A stretch of 64,000 bases of DNA from contig NZ_JAALDK010000001.1 in the NCBI RefSeq assembly GCF_013366925.1, positions 5,516,001 through 5,580,000 on the forward strand, read 5' to 3'. Source of the stretch: Paraburkholderia youngii (GTDB taxonomy: Bacteria > Pseudomonadota > Gammaproteobacteria > Burkholderiales > Burkholderiaceae). Position 1 is the stretch's first letter. Each line of letters begins with the position of its first letter. The notes beneath the pieces were generated by a model, which was not told the origin of the DNA, searched no databases, and saw only the letters and a list, made by a program, of their open reading frames with translations. The translations under genes and the position numbers were made by a program. Shown here one piece after another: positions 51,805-61,179 of the stretch.

Positions 51805-54800
51805 GTGACGTCTTCCGGATCGGCGCGCCCCGCCCGCCGCAACACTGCCTCGCCCACCGCTCGCCCGGCCGACGCCGCGGCGCCCGACGTCCTGTCCAAC
51901 GCTGCCGCGCAAGCCGCCAAGGCCTCGAAGGCCTCGCAAACCTCTGTGCCCGTCAAGCAGGACAAGGCGCCCAAAGCAACGAAATCCGGCAAGGCCGAAA
52001 AAGCCGCGACTTCGGCCACCGCCAGCAAGCCGGCCAAGGTCAAGATCAAGATCGAAGGCGACGCGACACCCCCGCGCGCCGCTGAAACGGAAAAGCTCGA
52101 GGCCGTGTCGCAAGCTGAGCCCGCCGCCGCGCCCACCGTGAAGAACGGCGGCCGCACGCGCGAGGACAAGGACCACCCGCTGTTCCAGGACATCCGCTAT
52201 CTCGGCCGGCTACTCGGCGACGTGCTGCGCGAGCAGGAAGGCGACGCCGTATTCGACGTCGTCGAAACGATCCGGCAGAACGCGGTGCGCTTCCGTCGCG
52301 AGGACGATAGCGCCGCCGCACAGACGCTCGACAAGAAGCTGCGCTCGCTGACGCCGGAGCAGACCGTCAGCGTCGTGCGCGCGTTCAGCTATTTTTCGCA
52401 TCTCGCGAACATCGCCGAGGACCGCCACCGCAACCGTCGTCACCGCATTCATGCGCTCGCGGGCTCGGCCTCGCAGCCGGGCACGATCGCGCATGCGCTC
52501 GAGCGGCTCGTCGCGGCCGGTGCCGCCGCGACGCCGGTGCTGCAGCGGTTTTTCGACGACGCGCTGATCATGCCGGTGCTGACCGCGCACCCGACCGAGG
52601 TGCAGCGCAAGAGCATTCTTGACGCGCAGCACGACATCGCGCGGCTGCTCGCCGAGCGCGACCAGCCGCTGACGAATCGCGAGCGCGCGCACAACGAAGC
52701 GATGCTGCGCGCGCGCGTCACGTCGCTGTGGCAAACGCGGATGCTGCGCGACGCGCGCCTGACGGTCGCCGACGAAATCGAGAACGCGCTGTCGTACTAC
52801 CGCAGCACCTTCCTCGAAGAACTGCCGGCGCTGTATGCCGACATCGAGGAAGCGCTGAAGGAGCATGGCCTCGAAGCGCGCCTGCCGCCGTTCTTCCAGA
52901 TGGGCAGCTGGATCGGCGGCGATCGCGACGGTAATCCGAACGTCACCGCCGAAACGCTCGAAAACGCCATCACCCGTCAGGCCGCGGTGATCTTCGAGCA
53001 CTACCTGGTGCAGGTGCACAAGCTCGGCGAGGAGCTATCGATGTCGAATGTGCTCGTCGGCACGAGCGATGCGCTCAACGAGCTTGCGGACATCTCGCCC
53101 GACCACTCGCCGCATCGCACCGACGAGCCGTATCGTCGCGCGCTGATCGGCATCTACACGCGGCTCGCGGCGAGCGCGCGCGTGCGTCTCGGCGAAGGCA
53201 GCGTGCCGCTGCGCAGCGCCGGCCGCGGCGTCGCGCCGATTCGCGCTATCCCCTACGACGACGCCGCCGATTTCGTGCGCGACCTGCACGTGCTGATCGA
53301 TTCGCTCGCCGAGCATCACGGTGCGCCGCTCGCCTCGCCGCGTCTCGCACCGCTCGCTCGCGCGGCCGAAGTGTTCGGCTTCCATCTCGCGAGCATCGAT
53401 CTGCGGCAAAGCTCCGACATCCACGAAGCGGTGATCGCCGAGCTGCTGAAGCGCGCCGGTGTCGAGGACGACTACGCGGGGTTGTCGGAAGCGGACAAGC
53501 TGAACGTGCTGCTCGCCGAACTCGCGCAGCCGCGCGCGCTGCGCGTGCCCTACGCCGAGTACTCCGACCTCGTGAAGAGCGAGCTCGCGGTGCTCGAGGA
53601 AGCGCGCCTCACGCGCGAAAAATTCGGCGCGCGCGCGGTGCGCAACTACATCATTTCGCATACGGAGACCGTCAGCGATCTGGTCGAGGTGATGCTGCTG
53701 CAGAAGGAAACCGGCCTGTTGCGCGGACGTCTCGGCGACGAGCACGACCCAGCGCGCGCGGGCCTGATGGTGATCCCGCTGTTCGAGACGATCCCCGATC
53801 TGCGCAATGCTCCGCACATCATGCGCGATCTGTTCGCGCTGCCGGGCATCGGCACGCTGATCGAACATCAGGGCAACGAGCAGGAAGTGATGCTCGGCTA
53901 CTCGGACAGCAACAAGGACGGCGGCTTCCTGACGTCGAACTGGGAGCTGTATCGCGCGGAGCTGGCGCTCTTGTCGCTGTTCAACGAACGCGGCGTGACG
54001 CTGCGTCTGTTCCATGGACGCGGCGGCACCGTCGGCCGCGGCGGCGGCCCGACCTATCAGGCGATCCTGTCGCAGCCGCCGGGCACCGTCGACGGTCAGA
54101 TCCGTTTGACCGAGCAGGGCGAAGTGATCGCGAGCAAGTTCGCGAATCCGGAAATCGGCCGGCGCAATCTGGAAACCGTCGTGGCCGCGACGCTCGAAGC
54201 GTCGCTGCTGCCGCACGACCACACGTTGGCCGAGCTGCCGGTGTACGAGGAAACGATGCAGCAGCTGTCCGATACGGCGATGGCCACGTATCGCGCGCTC
54301 GTCTACGAAACCCCGGGCTTCAAGGAGTATTTCTTCGAGTCGACGCCGATCGCGGAGATCGCGGAGCTGAACATCGGCAGCCGCCCCGCGTCGCGCAAGC
54401 TGCAGGACCCCAAGCAGCGCAAGATCGAGGATCTGCGCGCGATCCCTTGGGGCTTCTCGTGGGGCCAATGCCGGCTGCTGCTGACCGGCTGGTACGGCTT
54501 CGGCAGCGCGGTCACCGAGCATCTGGACAGCGCGCCGTCGGACGCGGAACGCGCCCGCCGCCTCGCGCTGCTGAAGAAGATGCACAAGAGCTGGCCGTTC
54601 TTTGCGAACCTGATGTCGAACATGGACATGGTCATCGCGAAGACCGACCTCGCGGTCGCGTCGCGTTATGCGGCGCTCGTGACCGACAAGAAGCTGCGCA
54701 AGCACGTGTTCGAGCGCATCGTTGCCGAGTGGGAACGCACGTCGAAAGTGTTGTCGGAGATCACCGGCAAGAGCGAGCGGCTCGCCGAGAATCCGCTGCT

Positions 54801-54963
54801 CGCGCGCTCGATCAAGAACCGCTTCCCGTACCTCGACCCGCTCAATCACCTGCAGGTCGAACTGCTCAAGCGCTATCGCGCGGGCGACACCAATGCGCGC
54901 GTGCGGCGCGGCATTCATTTGTGCATCAACGGAATCGCGGCGGGGTTGCGCAATACCGGTTGA
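51805..54963 (+). CDS. ppc: Phosphoenolpyruvate carboxylase with long N-terminal extension
   Basis: Carboxylates PEP to oxaloacetate to refill the TCA cycle. The product is about 1052 residues from a GTG at 51805 that follows GAGG at a nine-base spacing. The conserved enzyme begins near [20 protein letters not shown] (residue ~120) and includes the catalytic-His segment [25 protein letters not shown] and the glycine-rich loop [14 protein letters not shown], and ends [12 protein letters not shown]. The first ~115 residues are Ala/Lys/Ser/Thr-rich and look disordered, an extension beyond the usual ~900-residue enzyme. A strong terminator follows. Confidence 0.94.
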   Translation: MTSSGSARPARRNTASPTARPADAAAPDVLSNAAAQAAKASKASQTSVPVKQDKAPKATKSGKAEKAATSATASKPAKVKIKIEGDATPPRAAETEKLEAVSQAEPAAAPTVKNGGRTREDKDHPLFQDIRYLGRLLGDVLREQEGDAVFDVVETIRQNAVRFRREDDSAAAQTLDKKLRSLTPEQTVSVVRAFSYFSHLANIAEDRHRNRRHRIHALAGSASQPGTIAHALERLVAAGAAATPVLQRFFDDALIMPVLTAHPTEVQRKSILDAQHDIARLLAERDQPLTNRERAHNEAMLRARVTSLWQTRMLRDARLTVADEIENALSYYRSTFLEELPALYADIEEALKEHGLEARLPPFFQMGSWIGGDRDGNPNVTAETLENAITRQAAVIFEHYLVQVHKLGEELSMSNVLVGTSDALNELADISPDHSPHRTDEPYRRALIGIYTRLAASARVRLGEGSVPLRSAGRGVAPIRAIPYDDAADFVRDLHVLIDSLAEHHGAPLASPRLAPLARAAEVFGFHLASIDLRQSSDIHEAVIAELLKRAGVEDDYAGLSEADKLNVLLAELAQPRALRVPYAEYSDLVKSELAVLEEARLTREKFGARAVRNYIISHTETVSDLVEVMLLQKETGLLRGRLGDEHDPARAGLMVIPLFETIPDLRNAPHIMRDLFALPGIGTLIEHQGNEQEVMLGYSDSNKDGGFLTSNWELYRAELALLSLFNERGVTLRLFHGRGGTVGRGGGPTYQAILSQPPGTVDGQIRLTEQGEVIASKFANPEIGRRNLETVVAATLEASLLPHDHTLAELPVYEETMQQLSDTAMATYRALVYETPGFKEYFFESTPIAEIAELNIGSRPASRKLQDPKQRKIEDLRAIPWGFSWGQCRLLLTGWYGFGSAVTEHLDSAPSDAERARRLALLKKMHKSWPFFANLMSNMDMVIAKTDLAVASRYAALVTDKKLRKHVFERIVAEWERTSKVLSEITGKSERLAENPLLARSIKNRFPYLDPLNHLQVELLKRYRAGDTNARVRRGIHLCINGIAAGLRNTG

Positions 54964-54982
54964 GCTCGACGCTGAAGCAAGC

Positions 54983-55024
54983 AAAAGCCGGGTGTGGCCG
55001 ACGCAGGCCACACCCGGCTTTTTT
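54983..55024 (+). terminator. Very strong intrinsic terminator after ppc
   Basis: A 17-bp perfect stem (54983-54999 with 55006-55022) with core GCCGGGTGTGGCC around a six-base loop, followed by a T-run to 55024. It is one of the longest hairpins in the window. Confidence 0.92.
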
Positions 55025-55155
55025 CATTGCGCGTCGACATGGCGAACAACGCGTTGCGCGAATCCAGCCGCTACAATAGAGCCCGCCATGTACCAGTACA
55101 AGTCCGGCAATTATTCTGGTATCTCTATTGCTCCCCTCCACGCTCAGCCGATAGC

Positions 55156-55968
55156 ATGACGACGCCGTCCTCCGCCGATCACCCGCCGCCGCTCGACGCT
55201 ACGCCGGCCCGCGCACTCGGCGACTTCATCCGCGCCCATCGCGAGCGGCTGTCGCCGCAGGCGGTCGGTCTGCCGCCAGGGCCGCGCCGCCGCACGCCCG
55301 GTCTGCGGCGCGAGGAAGTCGCGCAGTTATGCGGCGTGAGCCCGACCTGGTACACGTGGATCGAGCAGGGCCGGCCGGTGTCCGCTTCCGCCGATGCGCT
55401 CGCGCGCATCGCGGTCGCGTTGCAGCTGTCGCGCGCCGAGCGCGCGTATCTGTTCGAGCTGGCCGCGCAGCGCGATCCGGCCGAGCCCGATCCGGCCGCC
55501 GCCGATGCACCCGCCACGCTGCTGCAAACCGTGCAGCTCATCGACACGCCGGCCTACGTGCTCGACCGGCAGTGGAATGCGCTCCGGTGGAACGAGCGCG
55601 CGGCCGATCTGTTCGTCGGCTGGCTCGACGGCGCGCACGACCGCAACCTGCTGCGCTACACGTTCACCGAGCCGGCCGCGCGCGCGTTGATCGTCGATTG
55701 GGAAACGCGCGCGCGACGGCTTGCCGCCGAATTCCGCGCCGACTCGATCCGCCATCTGAACGATGCGCCCACGCGTGGGCTGATCGATTCGCTTTCAGCC
55801 GCGAGCGACGAGTTCGCGCGCTACTGGGCCTCGCAGGACGTCGGCGGGCGCGAGGGCGGCAGGCGCGAGTTCAACCATCCGCGCGACGGGCGCATCGTTT
55901 ATGACCAGATCACCTTCAAGCCCGCGCATCGCGAAGATCTGAAGCTGGTGGTGCTGGTGCGCGAATAG
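55156..55968 (+). CDS. XRE-family transcriptional regulator with MmyB-like ligand domain
   Basis: A 270-residue regulator. The N-terminal HTH contains [29 protein letters not shown], the hallmark of this family (longer than a core motif; the key part is [10 protein letters not shown]). The C-terminal domain (about 105-265) carries [19 protein letters not shown] and NLLRYTF, typical of the MmyB-like PAS-related ligand-binding domain. The ATG at 55156 has a poor ribosome site, but family members start near here. Its regulon is unknown; argH follows after 164 bp on the same strand. A 12-bp repeat begins in its stop-codon region. Confidence 0.88.
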   Translation: MTTPSSADHPPPLDATPARALGDFIRAHRERLSPQAVGLPPGPRRRTPGLRREEVAQLCGVSPTWYTWIEQGRPVSASADALARIAVALQLSRAERAYLFELAAQRDPAEPDPAAADAPATLLQTVQLIDTPAYVLDRQWNALRWNERAADLFVGWLDGAHDRNLLRYTFTEPAARALIVDWETRARRLAAEFRADSIRHLNDAPTRGLIDSLSAASDEFARYWASQDVGGREGGRREFNHPRDGRIVYDQITFKPAHREDLKLVVLVRE

Positions 55969-55996
55969 GCCCGCGAATGGGCCCGCGAATGGGTCC
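55961..55996. repeat. Three tandem copies of a 12-bp unit across the regulator stop
   Basis: Units GCGAATAGGCCC, GCGAATGGGCCC and GCGAATGGGTCC, with a partial fourth copy GCGATGGGC. The first unit contains the TAG stop of the XRE regulator, so a copy-number change could move the stop codon or alter the gap to argH. Confidence 0.85.
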
Positions 55997-56132
55997 GCGA
56001 TGGGCGGCAGCGCCTTGGCCGCCCTCGCCCGGTGTTAAAATCTCCGTCTTTCTTCGCTGCGGCGGCGCTTCTGCACGACTCGCGCACTCGCGTCGCCAGC
56101 CTCTTCACCGCTCGTTTTTACCGCCCAACACC

Positions 56133-57539
56133 ATGACGTCCCAACTGCACAAAAAAGGCGAAGCCTGGTCGGCTCGCTTCTCGGAGCCGATGTCGGAGCT
56201 CGTCAAACGCTATACGTCGTCGGTCTTCTTCGACAAGCGTCTGGCGTTCGTCGACATCGAAGGGTCGCTCGCGCACGCGTCGATGCTCGCCGCGCAGAAG
56301 ATCATTTCCGCCGACGACCTCGCCGCGATCCAGCGCGGCATGGCGCAGATCAAGGGTGAAATCGAGCGCGGCGAGTTCGAATGGCAGCTCGATCTCGAAG
56401 ACGTGCACCTGAACATCGAAGCGCGCCTGACCGCGCTGATCGGCGACGCCGGCAAGCGCCTGCATACCGGCCGCTCGCGCAACGACCAGGTCGCGACCGA
56501 CATCCGCCTGTGGCTGCGCGGCGAGATCGACCGCATCGGCGGGCTGCTCACCGAACTTCGCATAGCGCTGCTCGACATCGCGGAGCAGAACGCCGCGACC
56601 ATCATGCCGGGCTTCACGCACCTGCAGGTCGCGCAGCCGGTCACGTTCGGCCATCACCTGCTCGCCTACGTCGAGATGTTCTCGCGTGACGCCGAGCGCA
56701 TGGTCGACTGCCGCAAGCGCGTGAACCGTCTGCCGCTCGGCGCGGCTGCGCTCGCCGGCACCAGCTATCCGATCGATCGTCACGCCGTGGCGAAGACGCT
56801 CGGCTTCGACGGCATCTGCGCGAATTCGCTGGATGCGGTTTCCGACCGCGACTTCGCGATCGAATTCACGGCCGCCTCCGCGCTCGTGATGACACACGTG
56901 TCGCGCTTCTCCGAAGAACTGGTGCTGTGGATGAGCCCGCGCGTCGGCTTCATCGATCTGGCCGACCGTTTCTGCACCGGCTCGTCGATCATGCCGCAGA
57001 AGAAGAACCCGGACGTGCCCGAGCTCGCGCGCGGCAAGACCGGCCGCGTGAACGGTCATCTGATGGCGCTGCTCACGCTGATGAAGGGCCAGCCGCTCGC
57101 GTACAACAAGGACAACCAGGAAGACAAGGAGCCGCTGTTCGACACCGTCGATACGGTCGCAGACACGCTGCGCATCTTCGCTGAAATGGTCGCCGGCATT
57201 ACGGTCAAGCCGCAGGCGATGCGCGACGCCGCGCTGCAAGGCTTCTCGACCGCGACGGACCTCGCCGACTATCTGGTCAAGCGCGGCCTGCCGTTCCGCG
57301 ACGCGCACGAAGCCGTCGCGCTCGCGGTACGCGTATGCGCCGACCGCGGCTGCGACCTCGCGGACCTGACGCTCGACGAAATGCGCAGCGAACTGCCGAA
57401 CGTCGCGCATCTGATCGGCGACGACGTGTTCTCGTATCTGACGCTCGAGGGCTCGGTGGCGAGCCGCAATCATCCGGGCGGCACCGCGCCTGAGCAGGTG
57501 CTGGCCGCGGTGAAGGCGGCGCGTGCGGCGTTGAAGTAA
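56133..57539 (+). CDS. argH: Argininosuccinate lyase
   Basis: A 468-residue cytoplasmic enzyme splitting argininosuccinate into arginine and fumarate, the last step of arginine synthesis. Recognised by the fumarase-superfamily signature [12 protein letters not shown] near residue 286, [13 protein letters not shown] around 110 and [15 protein letters not shown] around 160. Length is standard. The ATG at 56133 ([16 protein letters not shown]) is the usual start; the upstream ribosome site is weak. It is followed by a strong hairpin terminator, so it is transcribed alone or with the upstream regulator. Confidence 0.96.
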   Translation: MTSQLHKKGEAWSARFSEPMSELVKRYTSSVFFDKRLAFVDIEGSLAHASMLAAQKIISADDLAAIQRGMAQIKGEIERGEFEWQLDLEDVHLNIEARLTALIGDAGKRLHTGRSRNDQVATDIRLWLRGEIDRIGGLLTELRIALLDIAEQNAATIMPGFTHLQVAQPVTFGHHLLAYVEMFSRDAERMVDCRKRVNRLPLGAAALAGTSYPIDRHAVAKTLGFDGICANSLDAVSDRDFAIEFTAASALVMTHVSRFSEELVLWMSPRVGFIDLADRFCTGSSIMPQKKNPDVPELARGKTGRVNGHLMALLTLMKGQPLAYNKDNQEDKEPLFDTVDTVADTLRIFAEMVAGITVKPQAMRDAALQGFSTATDLADYLVKRGLPFRDAHEAVALAVRVCADRGCDLADLTLDEMRSELPNVAHLIGDDVFSYLTLEGSVASRNHPGGTAPEQVLAAVKAARAALK

Positions 57540-57599
57540 TCGACGATTGGGCAGCGCCGTGAGCCTGGGCTTGCGGCGTGGCTGGTTGAACCGAGAGCG

Positions 57600-57634
57600 A
57601 AAAGGCGGACCCGTTTGGCGGGTTCGCCTTTTTT
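57600..57634 (+). terminator. Intrinsic terminator after argH
   Basis: AAAAGGCGGACCCG (57600-57613) pairs with CGGGTTCGCCTTTT (57619-57632), with one G-T pair, around a five-base loop, and continues into TT. Confidence 0.88.
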
Positions 57635-57671
57635 GTTGCCGCGTGCAATTGGCGAATCGCAGGTAAAAGAA

Positions 57672-57690
57672 AGCCCGCGAGAAGCGGGCT
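57672..57690 (-). terminator. Minus-strand terminator-like hairpin with no known minus-strand gene
   Basis: AGCCCGC (57672-57678) pairs with GCGGGCT (57684-57690). On the minus strand it continues TTTCTTTTACC, a fair U-run. No protein gene on the minus strand lies to its right, so it would end an unidentified transcript. A second hairpin (GGCGGG/CCCGCC, 57736-57752) lies just upstream in that direction. The 57540-57901 gap has no gene. Confidence 0.45.
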
Positions 57691-57901
57691 GAAAAGACTT
57701 CCACCGATGCCTTAGCATGAGGCCGCCAGAGTGTAGGCGGGTTTCGCCCGCCGACCAACGCGTGCATATTTCCGGCCACTGCATCGGAAAGCAAAGCGCG
57801 TCAGCGGCACATGCGCAACGACATTCAGCGGGCGAACGCCAATTGAATCCCGCCGGTTTTTGACTACCATTCAATCAGGTTCTCCTCGCGGTTCGTCGAC
57901 G

Positions 57902-58432
57902 ATGCTCTCGCGCACTTCTCCCCGTTCTGTTCCCCGTGTGGCCCCGCACTTCTTCACCGCAGCACCCAGGCATCGGCTGTTGCTCGCCGCGCTTGGTGTC
58001 GTTGCCGTGGCCGGTTGCACGATCACTCCGCTGACGCCGCACGAAACCGTCAGCACACCGGTCGCCGCGATCAACAGCGCGACGCTCGATCAATATCGCG
58101 ACGCGGTCGCGCGACGAATCGTCGAGCGCAATCCGTCGTATGTGCTCCAGGGCAGGCCTCAGCCGATGCTGCGCTCGCTGGTGGTGGTGTCGTTCACCGT
58201 CGATCGTGATGGACGCATCGTCCAGTCGTCGGTGTATCGCACCAACGGCGACGACGAAGCCGAAAGCACCGCGCTCGCGTCGCTGCGCCGCTCGGCGCCG
58301 CTGCCGCTACCGCCCGGCAAGCTGCTGAACGGCCGCGGCCAGCTCGAGCTGTTCGAAGACTGGCTGTTCAACGACAACGGCAAGTTCCAGTTGCGCGAGC
58401 TCGCCTCGCCGCAAGCGGAAACGTACGAATGA
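57902..58432 (+). CDS. Lipoprotein with TonB-like C-terminal domain
   Basis: About 176 residues from the ATG at 57902: an Arg-rich N-terminus, a hydrophobic stretch (LLLAALGVVAVAGC) ending in a lipobox with Cys39, and a C-terminal TonB/TolA-like fold (about 70-160). The fold shows the pattern VVVSFTVDRDGRIVQSSVYR, then ALASLRRSAPLPLPP. Such proteins are often annotated as energy transducer TonB, but this one is a lipoprotein without the usual Pro-rich spacer, so a role in energy transfer is doubtful. An earlier start at 57860 is possible. Transcribed alone. Confidence 0.8.
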   Translation: MLSRTSPRSVPRVAPHFFTAAPRHRLLLAALGVVAVAGCTITPLTPHETVSTPVAAINSATLDQYRDAVARRIVERNPSYVLQGRPQPMLRSLVVVSFTVDRDGRIVQSSVYRTNGDDEAESTALASLRRSAPLPLPPGKLLNGRGQLELFEDWLFNDNGKFQLRELASPQAETYE

Positions 58433-58564
58433 GCGTGCTTGGCGCGTGCGCTGACACGCGCCATCTCGCGCATCACCGCATCGGCCAGGCCACAGGTGAC
58501 CTGCTCGAGTCATTGCGCATAGCTCTCAACGCACCCCTCGTTGCCGCGCAAGCTTACGCCGCCA

Positions 58565-58594
58565 TTGCTGCGCGACGAGCGCGCTCGCTATAAT
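58565..58594 (+). promoter_or_regulatory. Candidate sigma-70 promoter for the MHS transporter
   Basis: TTGCTG (58565-58570) and a perfect TATAAT (58589-58594) are separated by 18 bases. The leader to the ATG at 58801 would be about 200 nt and contains no other supported gene; this fills most of the 368-bp gap after the lipoprotein gene. Confidence 0.5.
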
Positions 58595-58800
58595 TTTCCG
58601 ATTCCCCGCGCCGGAGCCTTCCGGCATGGCTCACGCCGCCCGCACACCCGTCGGCGCGGCGCATGAGCCGACTCAGCCGCGGCGCCACCCGCGTGCGGCG
58701 CCCAAACCTATACCTCAACGAGGATGCCGCCCTCGCGCGCCGCCTGTCTGCGAATCAAGGCTCGGCGCGCCGCGGCCTCACGACAATTGGAGACCCCTGC

Positions 58801-60108
58801 ATGTCCACTTCGCCGATTTCCGCGGCTCAGCCCGCAAGCGGGCAAAACAGTCGCGCGCGGATCATCTTCGCGAGCTTCATCGGCACCGCGATCGAGTTCT
58901 ACGATTTCTATGTCTACGCGACCGCCGCGGCGCTCGTGATCGGACCGGTGTTCTTCCCGCATGGCTCGGCCACCGCGCAAGCGCTGTCCGCGTTCGTCAC
59001 GTTCGGCATCGCGTTCGTCGCGCGACCGATCGGCTCGTTCCTGTTCGGCCACTTCGGCGATCGCATCGGCCGCAAGTCGACTCTGGTTGCGTCGCTGCTC
59101 GTGATGGGCCTGTCGACCACGCTGATCGGCTTCGTGCCGGGCTACGACGCGATCGGCAGCCTCGCGCCGATCCTGCTGTGCGTGCTGCGTTTCGGCCAGG
59201 GTATCGGCCTCGGCGGCGAATGGGGCGGCGCCGCGCTGCTCGCCACCGAAAACGCGCCGGCCGGCAAACGCGGCTGGTTCGGCATGTTTCCGCAGCTTGG
59301 ACCGTCGATCGGCTTTCTCGCGTCCAACGGCCTGTTCTTCGCGCTCGCCATGTCGCTCTCCGACGAGCAGTTCCGTAGCTGGGGCTGGCGCGTGCCGTTC
59401 CTCGTCAGCTCGGTGCTGGTCGCGCTCGGCCTGTACGTGCGGCTGAAGATCGCCGAGACGCCCGCGTTCCAGGCCGCGATCGAGCGCAAGGAACGCGTGC
59501 GCGTGCCGATCGCGACGCTGTTCTCGCAGCACTGGGTGCCGACCGTGCTCGGCGCGCTCGCGATGGTGGTCTGCTACACGCTGTTCTACAACGCGACGAC
59601 GTTCTCGCTGTCGTACGGCGTCGGCTCGCTGCATATTCCGCGGCAGACGTTCCTCGGCCTGCTGTGCATCGCGGTCGTGTTCATGGCGATCGCGACGCCG
59701 CTGTCGGCCCGCGCGAGCGACCGCTTCGGGCGCAAGCCGGTGCTGATCGTCGGCATCATCGCGGCGATCCTGTCGGGCTTCACGATGGCGCCGCTGCTCG
59801 GCAGCGGTGAGCCGTTGCTGGTGCTGCTGTTCCTCGTGATCCAGCTGTTCCTGATGGGCGTGACGTTCGCGCCGATGGGCGCGCTGCTGCCAGAGCTATT
59901 TCCGACCAATGTGCGCTATACGGGAGCCGGCGTCGCATACAACCTCGGCGGGATTCTCGGCGCGTCGGTCGCGCCGTATATCGCGCAGGTGCTGGCCGCG
60001 CATGGCGGCTTGCCGTGGGTCGGCGCGTACGTGTCGGTCGCGGCGGCCGTGAGTCTCGTCGGCGTGCTTTGCATGCGCGAGACGCGTGACGCGAGTCTGA
60101 TGAAGTGA
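58801..60108 (+). CDS. MFS transporter, metabolite:H+ symporter (MHS) family
   Basis: A 435-residue 12-helix transporter of the MHS group (ProP, KgtP, ShiA relatives). It begins FASFIGTAIEFYDFYVYATA in helix 1, has the GHFGDRIGRKSTL loop between helices 2 and 3, and RFGQGIGLGGEWGGAALLAT in helix 4. GGAG lies before the ATG at 58801; a longer in-frame reading from 58663 has no support. These symporters import organic acids, betaine or shikimate; the substrate is unknown. Confidence 0.92.
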   Translation: MSTSPISAAQPASGQNSRARIIFASFIGTAIEFYDFYVYATAAALVIGPVFFPHGSATAQALSAFVTFGIAFVARPIGSFLFGHFGDRIGRKSTLVASLLVMGLSTTLIGFVPGYDAIGSLAPILLCVLRFGQGIGLGGEWGGAALLATENAPAGKRGWFGMFPQLGPSIGFLASNGLFFALAMSLSDEQFRSWGWRVPFLVSSVLVALGLYVRLKIAETPAFQAAIERKERVRVPIATLFSQHWVPTVLGALAMVVCYTLFYNATTFSLSYGVGSLHIPRQTFLGLLCIAVVFMAIATPLSARASDRFGRKPVLIVGIIAAILSGFTMAPLLGSGEPLLVLLFLVIQLFLMGVTFAPMGALLPELFPTNVRYTGAGVAYNLGGILGASVAPYIAQVLAAHGGLPWVGAYVSVAAAVSLVGVLCMRETRDASLMK

Positions 60109-60263
60109 TGCAATGCGAATCGACGCAACCACGCTTGCGTCGATTCGCGTTTGCCGAAGTTCGACCGATGCCGCTCACGCGCAGTTTTTACGCGTCTGCG
60201 CCAATATGCAATGGGCATTATTGCTTCGACATTTCCGCTCGGCGGCCCGGGTAGTCCCCCGCC

Positions 60264-60291
60264 TTGCGCGTCTTTTTGACTTGCCTATACT
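60264..60291 (+). promoter_or_regulatory. Candidate sigma-70 promoter for the 59-aa membrane protein
   Basis: TTGCGC (60264-60269) and TATACT (60286-60291) are separated by 16 bases, about 40 bp upstream of the ATG at 60328. Confidence 0.5.
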
Positions 60292-60327
60292 CCCTGACAT
60301 AACCCTATAAAAAACAGGGAGACTCGC

Positions 60328-60507
60328 ATGAACGTCCATCTTCACAATGCCGATATCGTGATGATCATCGCGCTGGCCTTGCTCGGCTCGCTGCTGCTCG
60401 CGCTGCGCTTCCGTCCGGCGTCATGGAAATCCATCGTGGTCGAGGCGCTGGCCGCGAACGCCGCGGCTATTGCCGCGGTGGTCGCATTCGAAATGCTGGT
60501 CGCCTGA
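60328..60507 (+). CDS. Small two-helix membrane protein, 59 aa
   Basis: Starts MNVHLHNADIVMIIALALLG. Two hydrophobic helices (about 10-27 and 37-58) are joined by a short basic loop (RFRPASWKS). CAGGGAG is well spaced before the ATG, and a -10-like TATACT lies about 40 bp upstream, so I regard it as real despite its size. No family is recognised. It is convergent with a tiny lipoprotein gene, 30 bp away. Confidence 0.7.
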   Translation: MNVHLHNADIVMIIALALLGSLLLALRFRPASWKSIVVEALAANAAAIAAVVAFEMLVA

Positions 60508-60537
60508 GACCAGTGGATCGAGGAGCTCGAGCGCGGC

Positions 60538-60669
60538 TTAGCGGTAGTAGCCGTGATGGTAGTAGCCACCGCCGCCGTAGTAGTAGCCCGGCGCCGGCGC
60601 AATGACGCAACCGCCGAGCGCCGATGCCAGCAGTGCGCCGGCCACGAGAGTCAGGATCAAGCGTTTCAT
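60538..60669 (-). CDS. Very small Gly/Tyr-rich lipoprotein, 43 aa
   Basis: Begins MKRLILTLVAGALLASALGG with lipobox LGGC (Cys21) and leaves a mature peptide of only 23 residues, APAPGYYYGGGGYYHHGYYR after CVI. GGAG lies before the ATG at 60669. Short YGGGG/HH-rich lipoproteins of this type are frequent in Burkholderia and have no known function. Transcribed alone. Confidence 0.72.
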   Translation of the reverse strand: MKRLILTLVAGALLASALGGCVIAPAPGYYYGGGGYYHHGYYR

Positions 60670-61179
60670 GTTGTTCTCCATCGAGTCGGATTGATTCGAG
60701 CGCAAACCCCGAATGACCCGATTGGACACGATGCGCGCCGCGGCGAACGTTGCCATTTGTAAGGGAAGATCACCGGGCCGTTACAGGATCGGCGCGGTGG
60801 ACCGGCGTGTTCGAACGACCTGCCCCGCTATCGCCTGATCACGCCGCCCTGGCGAAAAACACCGCCTATACTCCGTTGAGCGCACTGTCGCGATCGAAGC
60901 CTTGCTGGCCGCGCCAGCGTCGCCGCAATCGAGCGGTTCAACGCGCGCCGCGCGAGCCTCGATGCACCGCGACCTACCCGCTGGCCGCCTTGGCGTGCGC
61001 GCATCGGACGCTGCGGCGTCCAACGAAAAGCGACAGTTTTAACAGACGTGTAATCGATTCCTCTCCGCCCGCTGTTCCCCGACACGGGCGTTCTTCGAGG
61101 CGCGACGATGCAGTCCCCGCCCGCAGGGGTGGACTACGCGTCGCGCCTCTTTTTCTTTTGCGCAAACGATTGCGTGAAC
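60670..61179. other. Intergenic region, no gene supported
   Basis: About 510 bp between the small lipoprotein gene and the 3' end of waaC. It contains the lipoprotein promoter region and a short CGCAA/TTGCG hairpin (61161-61174) after waaC, which has no U-run. I see no gene. Confidence 0.45.
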
